Part shown: piece by piece, positions 36,553-47,788 of the stretch
Layout of the letters: each line of letters opens with the position of its first letter
How positions within the stretch are numbered: position 1 is the first letter of the stretch
Assembly: GCA_013350335.1 (NCBI GenBank)
Contig: CM023536.1
Coordinates: forward strand, 10,250,207-10,314,206
Length of the DNA stretch: 64,000 nucleotides
Direction of reading: 5' to 3'
Origin: Chimonanthus salicifolius
Taxonomy: Eukaryota; Streptophyta; Magnoliopsida; Laurales; Calycanthaceae
The notes under the pieces: generated by a model
Database searches by the model: none
What the model saw: the letters and a program-made list of their open reading frames with translations, nothing else
What the model was told of the DNA's origin: nothing
Program-made: the position numbers and the translations under genes

Positions 36553-37013
36553 GGCCAGCGATCCTCACACGAGCATTTTATGTATACAGACACGGGTTTT
36601 ATTATAATGCCCAATTTGCCCTCCACCTGCCGTACTGAAGGAAAAAAATGTTAAAATTCAAGAACAGTGCAATTGGCTTGCCGAAATTGCAAATCAGCTT
36701 CCCAAAATTCATGAACAGTGCAAGTCGGCTTGCCAAAATTCATGAACAGTACAATTTGGCTCTCTGAAATTGTAAGTCGGCTCACCAAAATTCATGAACA
36801 GTGCAATTCAGCTCTTCGAAATTTCAAATGGGTTAACCAAAATTCATGAACAGTGCATATCGACTTTCTAAAATTTCAAATTGGCTAACCGAAATACACA
36901 TGGACAGTAAAAATCAGCCCCTAAAATTTTATTTTTCATGCAAAAGATAAAATCGATAATGAACTAAAATTTGTGTTGCTAAATACAAAATATCCATTAA
37001 AGAATCGCTGGCC
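36553..37013. mobile_element. Mutator-like MITE (copy 3) with internal tandem repeats
   Basis: 461 bp, with terminal inverted repeat GGCCAGCGATCCT (reversed right end GGCCAGCGATTCT) and a perfect 9-bp target duplication ATTGTTAAA at 36544-36552 and 37014-37022. Inside (about 36655-36910) a unit of about 52 bp built on ATTCATGAACAGTGCAA and GGCTnnCCGAAAT repeats about five times, with one shortened unit. The left arm shares CACACGAGCATTTT and ACACGGGTTTTA with the copies at 309 and 7584. Confidence 0.85.
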
Positions 37014-37022
37014 ATTGTTAAA

Positions 37023-37700
37023 TTGTCGCGCTCCCTCCGATACTAAATTGTACCTTAATTGAAAATAAAATGTCCCACTTAGAAATGTACTAAATACTTC
37101 ATAATGCATCCAAATCACTTTGCCACCACTTGTTCTTTGGCCGGTGCTGACTGCATGCCTACTCTATCTAGCTTTATCATTTGAGGTGACAAGTGGATAA
37201 GAACTTTATTTTTTTCATGGACTAGGGAGGAAGGTTGCAGTACATGTGGATCCAATGTTGATATATGCATTTGCTATTTGGAAACAATTCAAAGTACTGT
37301 ATATCAATTTTTTACTTTCACAATGATTTTCTAAGATTTCGTTAGGTATGCAGAATTTGGAGATAGAATTATGGATTTGATAGAATTTAACAAATGTTAT
37401 TCAAAATCCATTATTTAGTTTATTTGAAGAATTTTTTCAAATTTTAAAAATTACTAAAATTTTGGTATTTCAAATTCTTTTCCGAAGTTGTAATTTTTGA
37501 AATTCTAAAAGGTGTTATTTTGTATTAGATGTTAAAGATGTTTTGGGTGCACGTTATTGGGTTTTTCAATACATGGATCTATTCACTGTCGGTCAATAAT
37601 ATCGGACATAGATATAATTGTAATGACTCTTATCCAGAAAGATTTTTTTTACTTTGGTCTATACACAAATGGTTTTGCATTGGAAAGTGCACACATGTAC
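37023..37700. other. Gene-free sequence
   Basis: AT-rich; no supported gene or clear repeat boundaries. Confidence 0.4.
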
Positions 37701-37845
37701 TCTTAGAGCGGCTGCAAACGAGTCCCACATTCAAAATGTAGAGGGAGATTTAGGAGTTTATAAAGGACTTACGTCACTCCACCTATCATACTAGTCTTTT
37801 GGGCTCACAGATCATGTCCTAACAAGTGGTATCAGAGTCAAGTTC
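37701..37845 (+). mobile_element. LTR/TRIM remnant with primer-binding site
   Basis: An LTR-like tail with GAGTCCCACATTC, a TTTATAAAGG box and an end in CCTAACA is followed two bases later by TGGTATCAGAGT (37827-37838). That is a near-perfect initiator Met-tRNA primer-binding site. The AGTCCCACAT and TATAAA layout resembles the TRIMs at 40117 and 54736. No second LTR was found. Confidence 0.5.
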
Positions 37846-38629
37846 TAGACTATCTCATTTAAACTCAGGAAATTCTCCAAGCGAACGGGATAGCTGGCGT
37901 CGCTCTCTCCTTCAGAAGTTCTTGTTCGCATTCACTTAAAAGAAGCATGGTTAGAACAATTGAACTATTTTTTAAATGTAATAAAAGTTTGTAACTGAAA
38001 AAGAATTAGAATGATGAAAATGTGTAGAGTTAAAAATACACACCTTTGAATGGAGTTCATTAATTCTTATTATAATGGCAGATATCAATATATAACTATT
38101 TTTGTTGTCGTTTTGTTCAAATATATTTTATTGGATAATAAATGGAATTGTTTACTTTTATTATGTTATAGTTTTTTTATATAAGGATATTATTAGGTGG
38201 CTCATAAAATATTAACTTATCTATTATTTTTTCAATTTATTGCTTATAATTTTATAGCCAATTTTAATTTAGATAAGTAAAAAAAGCCTTATTAGACCCT
38301 CTTCATATTTTATTTCAGTAAGCGTGATCACGTGCAAATCATTTGGATTTAACGACCTCCCCACGAACATGATGTGAAATGTTGTTAAACAATTTTTTAT
38401 CTGACTTATTGACCTTAGAGTATGAGTAAGTTTGACATGTTCAATAATTCAGGTGTTATTCAAGTGACACGCAAGAGAACCATGCGTGAAATCTTGAGAC
38501 TTGATTTGTTTCTTACACTAGGTTGTTGCTGCATTTCTTAAGCTTGTAGTATTTGATGGTAAGAAACATTGAATGATGGTCAGTTCATAACGGAGTTATG
38601 TGTCATTGTATATATCAATTATTTTATCT

Positions 38630-38968
38630 CAAGGGGCGGTATGATCTGACCTGAGAATCAATGGGTTTGGGTTATGTATTTGTATATTTGGATCGAGTTG
38701 GGTTAAAAAAAATAAAACCTGCATGAAATTTGGATCGGGTCAAATTAAGTTGAGAAATTTAAAAACAATCCTACCTAATCTGAACCGATCCAAGTGCACC
38801 AAGTTATAAAACAACTATTAGATTGACTTGAGTAAAAAATTCGAGTCGGATCGAGTTGAGTAACTCGAGTCAGCAATTTAAATCGGATGAGTCAAATTTA
38901 ATAAATTTTAACATGAGTTGGATTGAATTTATTGAAACTCGATCTGATCTGACAGGTGTTTGAGCCCC
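38630..38968 (-). mobile_element. hAT-like MITE, CGGGT-rich type
   Basis: Flanked by TTTTATCT and ATTTATCT (seven of eight bases). The ends CAAGGGGCGG and (reversed) GGGGCTCAAACACC are hAT-like but uneven. The body has GTCGGAT/GACCTGA words and is largely the reverse complement of the segment at 43418-43688. Confidence 0.6.
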
Positions 38969-39835
38969 ATTTATCTGATTTCAATTTTTTGTGTTCTACT
39001 TTATGTTCTACCCAGTCAAAAATATATCTCCAATCATTAAATTATCATGTTATTCATGCTTGTACTAGAGTTATTGAGAATCTAACACACAAATGTCCAA
39101 GTCATCTTAAATAATACTAATTTCTTTCTAGAACCACTTTTAAGGTCTCTAATTTAGACATATAAAATGAGAATGTTTCAATCGTTATTGACAGAAACAG
39201 TTGCAGTTGTAAAATTTAGTCATTTTCATATGATTTCTAGTGATTTTCAACTCCTTTATATGGGAGACTTTCACCCCCATGACTAGGACAAGTCATTCTG
39301 CTTGGTCATTTCTAGCATGGTGATTTCCTCCCGTGTAAAAGTACATTTTATTATGATTTGACAAAAGTTAAAAAGGATACCAACTTTGCCTTTATGGAAA
39401 ATCATGATTTTATTTCAACTTTTTTACGCCGGTCTCAAAAAATAGAAAGTTACGAGTTCGAATATTTATAGTCTAATTTAGATGTGTCTTAAAAATAGTA
39501 GACTCATCTGTTAGAGTTTTATGCTCGATATTCTACAATTTTTTATGTGTAAATTTAAAAAAATTTATAATTTTTCTTTCTAATAAATAAATAATAAATG
39601 CCTCAAAATTTTTACCAGATCCAATGCAATCTTTATCTTTCTAGCGGTCCACATTTTCAGTCGGAATCTCTGAGGGAAGGAACAGCGACATTTCTTCAGT
39701 GGAGCATCACCATCGAATTCAGGAACTCTGGGACCCACAAAGCTAAGAAGATCAAATACTACGATTCTTGTCCATCTCTTTCTTCATAAACTGAAATCGA
39801 ATATGAAAGAAAAGGGCTGGAAATTGCATTAAAAA
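38969..39835. other. Gene-free flank and bHLH promoter region
   Basis: A SINE-like family A copy lies at about 39430-39565 (GAGTTCGAATATTTATAG ... TTATGTGTAAATTTAAAAAA). Sequence from about 39600 to the ATG at 39836 is the likely promoter/5' UTR; no clear TATA box was placed. Confidence 0.4.
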
Positions 39836-42487
39836 ATGGCGAAATACCATCCTTTGGGAGGTGGTGAAGACGATGGACAAGTGAACCATTGCCCTTTCCT
39901 TCTTCCATGGCCTTGCCATGCTTCTGCTTCAACATCTTCTTCAACTCATGTTCGTGCCTCCACTTCCAGCAGCCACAGTGAGGCCGAGAGGCGTCGGAGA
40001 GAAAGGATCAACACCCATCTCTCCACTCTCAGGCGTCTCCTTCCCGGTGCTAACAAGGTTTCTCTCTCTCCCTCTCTCTCTCCCTCCACACTTCAATTTT
40101 GGTTCTTAGATCATGATGTTGCCGTGCGAAAGAGAGTTTCACGTCAGTTGTAAGTGAAAAAAAATCTAAGAACTTATGTTGAACGGAATCACTCCACTTA
40201 TCAGGTTAATTTTTTGAGGCAAAAGTCTAGTCCCAACAATAGTATTAAAGCTAGATCCTCAAGTCACAACATATGGACTCAAAAATCATCTAGCCCAATG
40301 GGATAGTGAGTGATGTTCTACGTGTCGGGAGAGTCCCACATCAATTGAGGGAGAAAAAATCTAAAAGACTTATGTGGGACTGGTTCACTTCACCTATTAG
40401 ACTAATTTTTAGAAAAGGAACCCTAGTCCCAACACATGATTGGATGTGCTTCATTTCTATTTTCACTATTGAAGAGTCTTTGAAATGAAAATATTTGAAG
40501 TGGCATTTTAATTTAATCTCATTTTATTTATTTGATCAAATATAATATTCAAAACACTTTATTCAAATTAATACCTTTATATCTACCTTATTTCTTAATG
40601 TTTCCTTCTTAGTCTCTCTCTCAAACCATCACCACCCCCAAAATCTCAAAAGTTGATAGTTTGGTTTTTGTACACTGGTTTGATATTTTTTTTCTATTTT
40701 TAAAAATTTTTTAACTGATTTTTTTTTAAATTTTAATATAAAATTATAAATTATATGTTTATATTATTTTAGATAATACTTTTTACTGGTCAAGAGTTCA
40801 GACCAAAACCATTAAAGAGTTGGTGCTTATTTTGACAGAAACATTTATATGAGTGATTCAATTCAAGGCTCAAATTTTAAAGTTTGGTGTAAACATCTAC
40901 ATGCCCATTTGGAAGCATAATTTTGGTAGAAATACTATGTAGAAAACGTAATATAGATCAATATTATGTACTTCTGATATGATATATTGCTATTATTCAT
41001 TTGTAGAATGATTTTGACCATTAATTGCAAGTGTATATAAAAAATGGATGGATGGTCACGTGAAACAAAAGAAAATTTTCACTTCTGCACATTTGCTCTT
41101 GGACAAATTTCTCCTCTTGCACTCTTATGTGGGCCCACCGAGGCTTTGAAATCACACCCTTTTGCTTTCAATGAATTGGATACCTATCCGAATTTGAACC
41201 CAATATTACCATTTATAGTTCAAGTTACTTCCCATCTCAAAAAGTGAGAGATTGGTCTAACTTTAGTGTGCCTTAGAGGTAGTGGGCTTATTCATGGAAG
41301 TTTTACACTGGATATCCTGCGATTTTTCATATGTAAATTAAAATTCCATTTTGACTATAAATTTTTTATTTCTTTAAAATTATGGCTTTTGAAATCCTTT
41401 AAACTTGATATTTTATAGTAAACATCACTCTAGAAGATATTTTTCAAATGCACCAATCCTCATCATATTTATGGACGACGTTGTCAAAGTAAATTTATAG
41501 TGCCACCAATCATAAAAGGCTACATGTCTAAAATTACGAGTATTTTAGTCATCTCATCCTTGTAAGTAGTTACTGAATTTTATATATGATTAAATCATTC
41601 ATGACTCCAGATGAATCTAATCTCCTTTAGAACAAAAATAGGTACCTCTTAGATCCTTTGAATGAATAAATGGTCAAAGTCGACTAGGGTAAAGTGGTCA
41701 CTGTCACAATCAAGGAATCGTAGATTGAGGAAATACCATCATAAAAAGAAAAGAAAATTGTCCTTACAACTCAAAAAGCAAATGATTTGTGCCAAAGCCA
41801 TGGTACAAGTGTACATTTAGACAATATTATTAAGGGACACGATTGACTTTTCATAAATCTGTCCCATCATTTGATAGTTTCTCAATTACAGGATTGATAT
41901 TGATTTGTTGACCAATTTTCTAAACTTCTACAATTTCACATCAAATGTAAAATTTCTAGTTGTTGAAGAGGTGTTTCATCCTCCTAATGTAGCTAGACAA
42001 AGCAACCTTGCTGGGCAGAGTCATTGACCATGTGAAGGATCTAAAGAGAAAAGCGTTTGAGATCAGTAAAGGTTTCATAATACCTACAGAACTGGATGAA
42101 GTGACTGTGGAATTTGATGGCAATGTTGCCCATTGTAACAAGGAAAGATTCATCATAAGGGCTTCTTTCTGTTGCGACGACCGGCCGGAATTATTCGCAG
42201 AACTTACTCGGGCTCTCCATGGCTTAAAACTGAGAACAATTAGAGCAGACATTGCCACCTTGGGAGGGAGAGTGAGAAATGTTCTCATTCTATGTACAAA
42301 AGAGGGAGATGAAGGTGTATCCATGAACACTCTCAGGGAATCTCTCAAATCTGTTCTGTGTAGTATTGTTTATTCAAGAATGTCATCTTCAAACATCAAT
42401 TTGAGCAAAAGGCAAAGGTTTATGTCTGAGTTTGCTCAAACCAACCTCTGTGAAAATTGTTCTCGCCCAGCCAAAAATCATCCATGA
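39836..42487 (+). CDS. bHLH transcription factor with ACT-like domain (bHLH51-like)
   Basis: A nuclear DNA-binding regulator. Two exons, 39836-40057 and 41993-42487, join in phase 0 to 238 codons plus stop. The basic region and helix-loop-helix span about residues 47-94 (HSEAERRRRERIN ... LDKATLLGRVIDHVKDLK). His47, Glu51 and Arg55 occupy the H-E-R positions of E-box/G-box binders. An ACT-like dimerisation domain follows at about 127-178 (RFIIRASFCCDDRPELFAEL ... IRADIATLGGRVRNVLIL). The acceptor at TGTAG/CTAGAC was chosen because it gives the conserved LDKA; the AG four bases further on breaks the frame. The closest family seems to be bHLH51 and relatives (bHLH30/106/107 clade), from recall. 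The 1.9-kb intron holds a TRIM and a SINE-like copy. Confidence 0.88.
40117..40434 (+). mobile_element. TRIM (318 bp) in the bHLH intron
   Basis: Two LTRs (40117-40238 and 40314-40434), each TGTT...GTCCCAACA, flank a 75-bp interior. Perfect 5-bp target duplications CATGA lie at 40112-40116 and 40435-40439. Right after LTR1, TAGTATTAAAGCTAGATCC is a decayed initiator Met-tRNA primer-binding site (C-to-T and G-to-A changes). The LTRs are strongly diverged, so the insertion is old. Non-autonomous, no coding. Confidence 0.85.
41229..41345 (+). repeat. SINE-like family A copy in the bHLH intron
   Basis: CATCTCAAAAAGTGAGAGA starts it, then TGTGCCTTAGAGGTAGTGGG, TTTTACACTGGATATCCTGC and a TATGTAAATTA end. 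It matches the 3' half of the copy at 45808-45948. Confidence 0.45.
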
Positions 42488-43417
42488 AAGCCTGAGAATT
42501 TTCATATTGGACTCTTAAGAGTAATGTAGAAGGGATTGTAAACACAGCTGACAGAGACCATTTAACAATATTTTATATATATATTTTTTGAAAATTTATA
42601 ATTTTGATTATTTTTCATTTTGGATCTTGTATTGGGTATGATGCTAAAGAAGGTTTAGAAGCAAGTTCTTTGAGTGTAAAAGGTATTTGTTCATTCTAAT
42701 CTTTCTTTTTTGTTCCTTTTAGATGTGTCCATTTTGAGTTATTCAAAAATTTTTTTTTTTTTGAATTTTTGCTCTACGATAACTCTGATTTTAAGGGTTT
42801 TGTGAAAATAATTTAATGAAATGACATTGGGTATTTATGGGATTGAATGGAGATGCTTAATGTGTTGATATAGTTTGTAGGGTGTTTGTTTAATTTTTCA
42901 AGTTTTTTCAAAAAAAAAATCATGAAATATGGGTGTCTAAGATAATTCTTATTTTGGAGTTTCTTGTGAAAAAAATTAATGAAATAATATACAAATATTT
43001 ATCGAACTAAATAAACAGACCTTAATGTGATTCATATAGTTTTTAGTGTGTCTATTTGGTGTTTTCATCTTTCCAGTATTTTTATGAAATTTATATTTTT
43101 TACAAAAAAAATAAAGAATGGAAATAGACGTTACATGTCATCATGGGACATTATAGAACATAAATGTCATATCATGTGTTTTCTCATATTAGTTATCTAT
43201 TTATTAATTTTTTAGACATTTTTCAATTATTTAAGGCATACTTTATCTTTATCACAATTTCAACTCTTAAGTTCTAATATTTAATGAAAAAGACTATTTT
43301 TCTCTAAAATATCTCCTACTAAGTTTTTCATTTTCACTTATTTTGTATTTCTTTTTTTGAAAAAATTCAAATATAGGAGAAGAGATCAGCTGATATGGTA
43401 TGTATTGTTGATACCTG
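42488..43417. other. bHLH 3' flank, gene-free
   Basis: AT-rich; no supported gene. Several near-identical phrases (TTTCTTGTGAAAA, GTATTTATnGnATTGAA) recur here and near 26090-26340. They may mark a dispersed repeat of unknown type. Confidence 0.35.
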
Positions 43418-43688
43418 ATAGGCTAAACCTCAGGTCAGGTTGGGTTTCAATAAACCCAACCCATGTAAAAAAGTATTGTATCTGACCCAATCCGAATTGC
43501 TGACCTCAATTACTCAACTCGACCCGACCCAAATTTCTAATTCGATTCAACTCGAGTGTTGTTTTATAACTTGGTCGATTCAGGTCGATCCGGTTGCTTT
43601 TAAAATTCTCAACCCAACCCAACCCGAGATATACAAAACCATAACTCAAACCCATTGATTTCTCAGGTCGGGTCATGTGGGTCAGCTT
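43418..43688 (+). mobile_element. hAT-like CGGGT-rich element (diverged)
   Basis: It shares GGCTnAAACCTCAGGTCAGG, CAACTCGACCCGACCC and CATTGATTTCTCAGGTCGGG with the element at 38630-38968 in opposite orientation. Possible 8-bp flanks match at about six bases, so the ends are approximate. Confidence 0.45.
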
Positions 43689-43853
43689 TAATACCTTATA
43701 TTGGCCAACATGGTATGCATAATTGATACGCCGAATCGACTGATATATACTACGAGCTGGTTTTGAAAAAAGGGGACTCATTGAGGTCTTACTTTAGCAA
43801 TTTTGATTAGATTTAGTAGTTGAGTTATATTAGCAAGTTACTAATCTTATACC

Positions 43854-44874
43854 CAGGGGTCAAAATATCGCCCATAGCGATATATTTCCGATATATCAAT
43901 ATCGGCTATATTGATATATCGGTTGATATTTCGGCAATATTTTTCTCTCTCAGCCGAATTTTATTTTAAAAAAAAATTCAGAATTTTTTTAGAAAATAAA
44001 TAAAATTATGGGCTTTATGAATATATGATTTTTTCATTAATTATCAGCTGTTTACATATTCAAATATTATTTTCATCGTTTTAAAGAAATGACCATTAAT
44101 ATCTATTAAGAAACGAAAATCACCATTAATTTTTCATAAAAAAAATGAAAAGTCACAACCATAAATTTTCATCGAATTTGATTAAGCCACCATTAATTTT
44201 CAATTTTTTTTTTTAATTTTCATTAATTTCCATCAAAAAACGAAAAGACAATTAATTTGCATCAAGAAACAAAAAATCACAATGAATGTTCATCAATTTT
44301 TTACCAAGGTACCATTAATTTTTCATTGTCTTTTTAAAAAATTATCGTTAATTTCAATAAAAAATGAAAAGACACAATTAAATTTTCAACTAAAAACGAA
44401 AAAACCACAATTAATGTTCTTTGATTTTGATTAAGCGACTATTAATTTTCATTGTTTTTTAAAATTTGTCAATAATTTCCATAAAAAATGAATAGACACA
44501 ATTAAATTCATCAAAAAACGAAAAGACACCATTAATTCTCCATGGTTTTTAAAAAAGTTACCATTAATTTTTATCAAAAAACGTAAATCACCATTAAATT
44601 TTCTTAAAAAAAAAGGGAAAAGTCCATTATTTTTCATTAAAACTAAAATGTCACCATTGGTTTTGATTAAGCAAAGAATGACAAAAAAAAAAAATTGTAG
44701 AAAAATAAATGTCAATTTTCCGTTGATTTTTTATTTTCTATTTTTTCACTGATATTATAATATCGGCGATATCGTGACCGCTATATAGACCGATATTTCG
44801 GTCAATATCGCCGATATTATATATATAAAGCCGATATATATTGGGTTTCGTATCGGCCGATATTTATACTCCTA
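43854..44874 (+). mobile_element. 1.02-kb hAT-like element with TATCGGCCGATA motifs (copy 3)
   Basis: Termini CAGGGGTCAAAATATCG and (reversed) TAGGAGTATAAATATCGGCC, with a perfect 8-bp target duplication CTTATACC at 43846-43853 and 44875-44882. Both subterminal regions are dense in ATATCGGC-type words. The centre (about 44085-44670) is a degenerate tandem array of ACCATTAATTTTCATC-AAAAACGAAAAGACAC units, with a higher-order spacing near 240 bp marked by GATTAAGC. No transposase can be read. Confidence 0.88.
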
Positions 44875-44882
44875 CTTATACC

Positions 44883-46076
44883 ATGTTTAAGCAAGTTGTT
44901 AATTTTTTATTTTCGTCACTTTTGCTTATTACCAAATTAGGAGGTGGAAAAAGAGTTAATTTTAAGATGAATTGCTTAACATAGGGGACTTCGATTAGCC
45001 TTTTGTTAACATTACATTAGGTTTTGGAGCCTTTATATATGGGTATATATAGATTAACAAATTCAATGAAGAAATTATTTTAATAATTTTAATTTTAATT
45101 TTATTTTTCTTTAAATTTTAGAGGAAGACAATATTCGTTCATATTTTTCTAATTTTGCTGCATAAAAAGTGAGTCCTTGATTGGCCCGATATGTACTGGT
45201 CAGTTTTTAGGTCTCTAGACATGGGAATGATAGAGAAGAAAAGGAGGTCATTTGCCAAAGTATATTCTTATTTTTAACTCTCTTATTGATGATTTAAGAT
45301 TGTATTTGGATTAGAGTAAGTTAAAATAAGAAATTTCTTAGAGAACTTAAAAAATAGGTTTCTTCTGTAAGTGGAGAACTCTCTACTTTATTTTTTCTAC
45401 CATTTAAAACTCTTTTTGCTAAATTTAGAGTGAAGAATTTCATATTTTTGTCTAGAATTTTTTTTTTTAATTTACGTGTGGGAAACAACAGAATACTCAG
45501 TGTAAAACCCCCACGGATGAGTCCACTACCCTTAAAATACATTAAGATTATGCCATGAGAGCTTTAAGTAATAAAACATTACTACTAATAATATATAGTG
45601 GGATCCATTTATTTAGTCAATCATTATCATACCTATGTGCGAAAGAAATACATGATGGAGCCAATACACATGTTGAATGGCAAGATTGACCAAATTGTTG
45701 ATCTTGCTAAGACATGTTGATAATTGAATTTGCTAACATTTGGATTCATATTTCCAGTAATACAATTATTTATTTTTTATATTATTTTGATAATTTATTT
45801 GGACAAAAATTCTCAACTGGTAATCTTTGTCTCAGGAATTGGGAGGTAACAAATTCGAGCCCTATAGTTTCACTTGGTATATCACCCATAAAGATTTTAC
45901 GCTGGGCTTCCCAGAGTTTCCCACACATAAATTCAAAAAAAAAAAATCTCTTATATTATTAAGTTGCAAGGACTGATCATCAATTCAAGTAAAAAGAATC
46001 GGGAAAAAAATGAGAAAGAGCAAGAATAACAATATTAAAATTAATTTAACTTATTTCTTAATTAGTGATTACTAAA
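44883..46076. other. Gene-free AT-rich sequence with SINE scraps
   Basis: No supported gene. A minus-strand family A tail fragment lies at 45461-45545 and a full family A copy at 45808-45948. Confidence 0.4.
45808..45948 (+). repeat. SINE-like element, family A
   Basis: CTCAACTGGTAATC (A-box-like), GGGAGGTAACAAATTCGAGCCC (B-box-like), then TTTTACGCTGGGC, GTTTCCCACACATAAATTC and a 12-base A tail. It defines family A, whose 3' end recurs at 8857, 39430, 41229 and 45461. Confidence 0.55.
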
Positions 46077-46078
46077 TA

Positions 46079-46259
46079 CTCCCTCTGTCCCAAATTAAGT
46101 TTCCTATATGGATTTTAGAATTGTTCCAACATAATTGTCTCATTTAGTATAAAGTGTATTGAAAATGGATGAGATCATATGAAATGTTAGCCTTATATAG
46201 AGAGTTCCTTAAAAAACACAAATATTTCAAATGAGAAAATTAAAATGGGACGGAGGGAG
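46079..46259. mobile_element. Stowaway MITE (copy 1)
   Basis: CTCCCTCTGTCCCAAATTA at the left and GGGACGGAGGGAG at the right form the classical Stowaway termini of Tc1/mariner type, flanked by TA on both sides. 181 bp, non-coding. Confidence 0.9.
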
Positions 46260-46520
46260 TATATATTTTCCTATTTTAGTGCTTTCCTCTTTTATTTGAT
46301 TTACTTTTCATATTTGTATTCTATTTTCTCTATAAATAAATATTACAGGATCTTTCTTTAATTAAGGAAGGCACAATCATATTCTACAAACAGATACTAA
46401 GATTTAAGCCCAACTTATAACTTACAAAAATTTATAAAATCCCAACATCATATCGTAGAATTGTTAAATTATTTAGGATATAGGGTGTGGAGGGTGGGGA
46501 TAATTTAGCATTCTAATTTA

Positions 46521-46701
46521 TGGATAGTGATTTTTACACCGAGTTTTTTTCCTGAAATACCAAATTTAAACAAAATTTGAATTTTTCCCTTATTTTTAGA
46601 AAGAAGAAAAAAGATGAAAGGAAGGAAGTAAAGGCAAAATTGAAATTTCATTTAAATTTGGTGCACTATAAGAAAAACTCATGGTGTAAAAGTCGCTAAC
46701 C
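46521..46701. mobile_element. Hairpin MITE
   Basis: GGATAGTGATTTTTACACCG at the left pairs with (reversed) GGTTAGCGACTTTTACACCA at the right. The arms continue through GAGTTTTT. Flanks CTAATTTA and CTAACTTA agree at seven of eight bases. A left end of the same type stands alone near 27016. Confidence 0.65.
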
Positions 46702-47371
46702 CTAACTTATTACTTAATATCATGCTTTCTATCACTTGTCAAATATTGGTTCTTTTTTTATACATAATACATATTTTCATAAAAAATAATAATTTTTGAA
46801 AATAAGATTTTCTCACATTAAATGAGGAGTTTACCATAAATATAACTCATTACAGCCCCAAATAAAGTTTTAAATCTTATTTATTTTTAATAATTCTTTT
46901 TATTTTTATTGTTACTGTATTCTCATGGTACTCTTTGCGTGATGCACAAGAGAATAAGAGCATCAGCTTTGAGAGATCACCGGGGTTCCCACGTAAGGAA
47001 TTTTCCTTTCTTTTTGGTTTTTTTTTTCCAAAGATAAATTATATTAAAATGGTAATGAGATTTTTTTAAAGTTTTGATGATGATTAATCAAATTTTGTTA
47101 GGACGATGATGATGATTCAAATTTTAAAAAGTTTTGATTCAGATATTCTCAATATGCTCTTCATCTTAATTCAAAATTGGATATGAAAATAAAATGAATT
47201 ATAAAATTGCAAAAGCTAAAGATGTGGATTAACACGATATGTTAAAACGAGAAGTGATGGGCAGTATCATTGTTTTAGAAAATTGATTTTTCCAGAAATA
47301 CTTTGATAATAATGATAATAATCAGAACCAATATTTTTCAATATTCAAATTGTTTTTTAAATTGTGTTTTA
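46702..47371. other. Gene-free AT-rich sequence
   Basis: No supported gene or element with clear ends. Confidence 0.4.
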
Positions 47372-47788
47372 CTCTCTCCGTCCTAAAATACTTGTCCTAT
47401 TTATATTTTGAAATTGTCTCAAATTACTTGTCCTATTCCTTTATTTTCACATTAAATCAAAACTTTAACCTTTTCGATCAGCTCCAAATCATATTCTAAC
47501 GTGATAGGAAGACGATTTTCTTTTTATAAGTTTGACTTGCCCATATGCGGCATCTGTAGTGATTTTCACATTTGACTCTCATCGTCTAAAATCATGCATT
47601 GCTGCATAGTTAATAAAATATTATTGAGTAGTAACTACACGAGACACCGCTAGACCTCTTTTTTTTTTTAATCGAGTTTGTATTGACTCAAAGAATCTAT
47701 TATTAGATTTTTGGCACATTATGTGCGAAAACGATATTTAAGAAATAAAAGAATTCGAAATAGGACAAGTATTTTGGAATGGAGGAAT
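47372..47788. mobile_element. Stowaway-like element (417 bp)
   Basis: The left end CTCTCTCCGTCCTAAAATAC and the reversed right end ATTCCTCCATTCCAAAATAC both continue into TTGTCCTATTT, with TA on both sides. The open frame at 47711-47953 is derived from its right arm and is not a gene. Confidence 0.75.

Noticed and set aside
36655..36910. Repeats with regular spacing resembling a CRISPR array
   Set aside because: The spacers are themselves repeated and the array lies inside a MITE with a 9-bp duplication in a plant genome.
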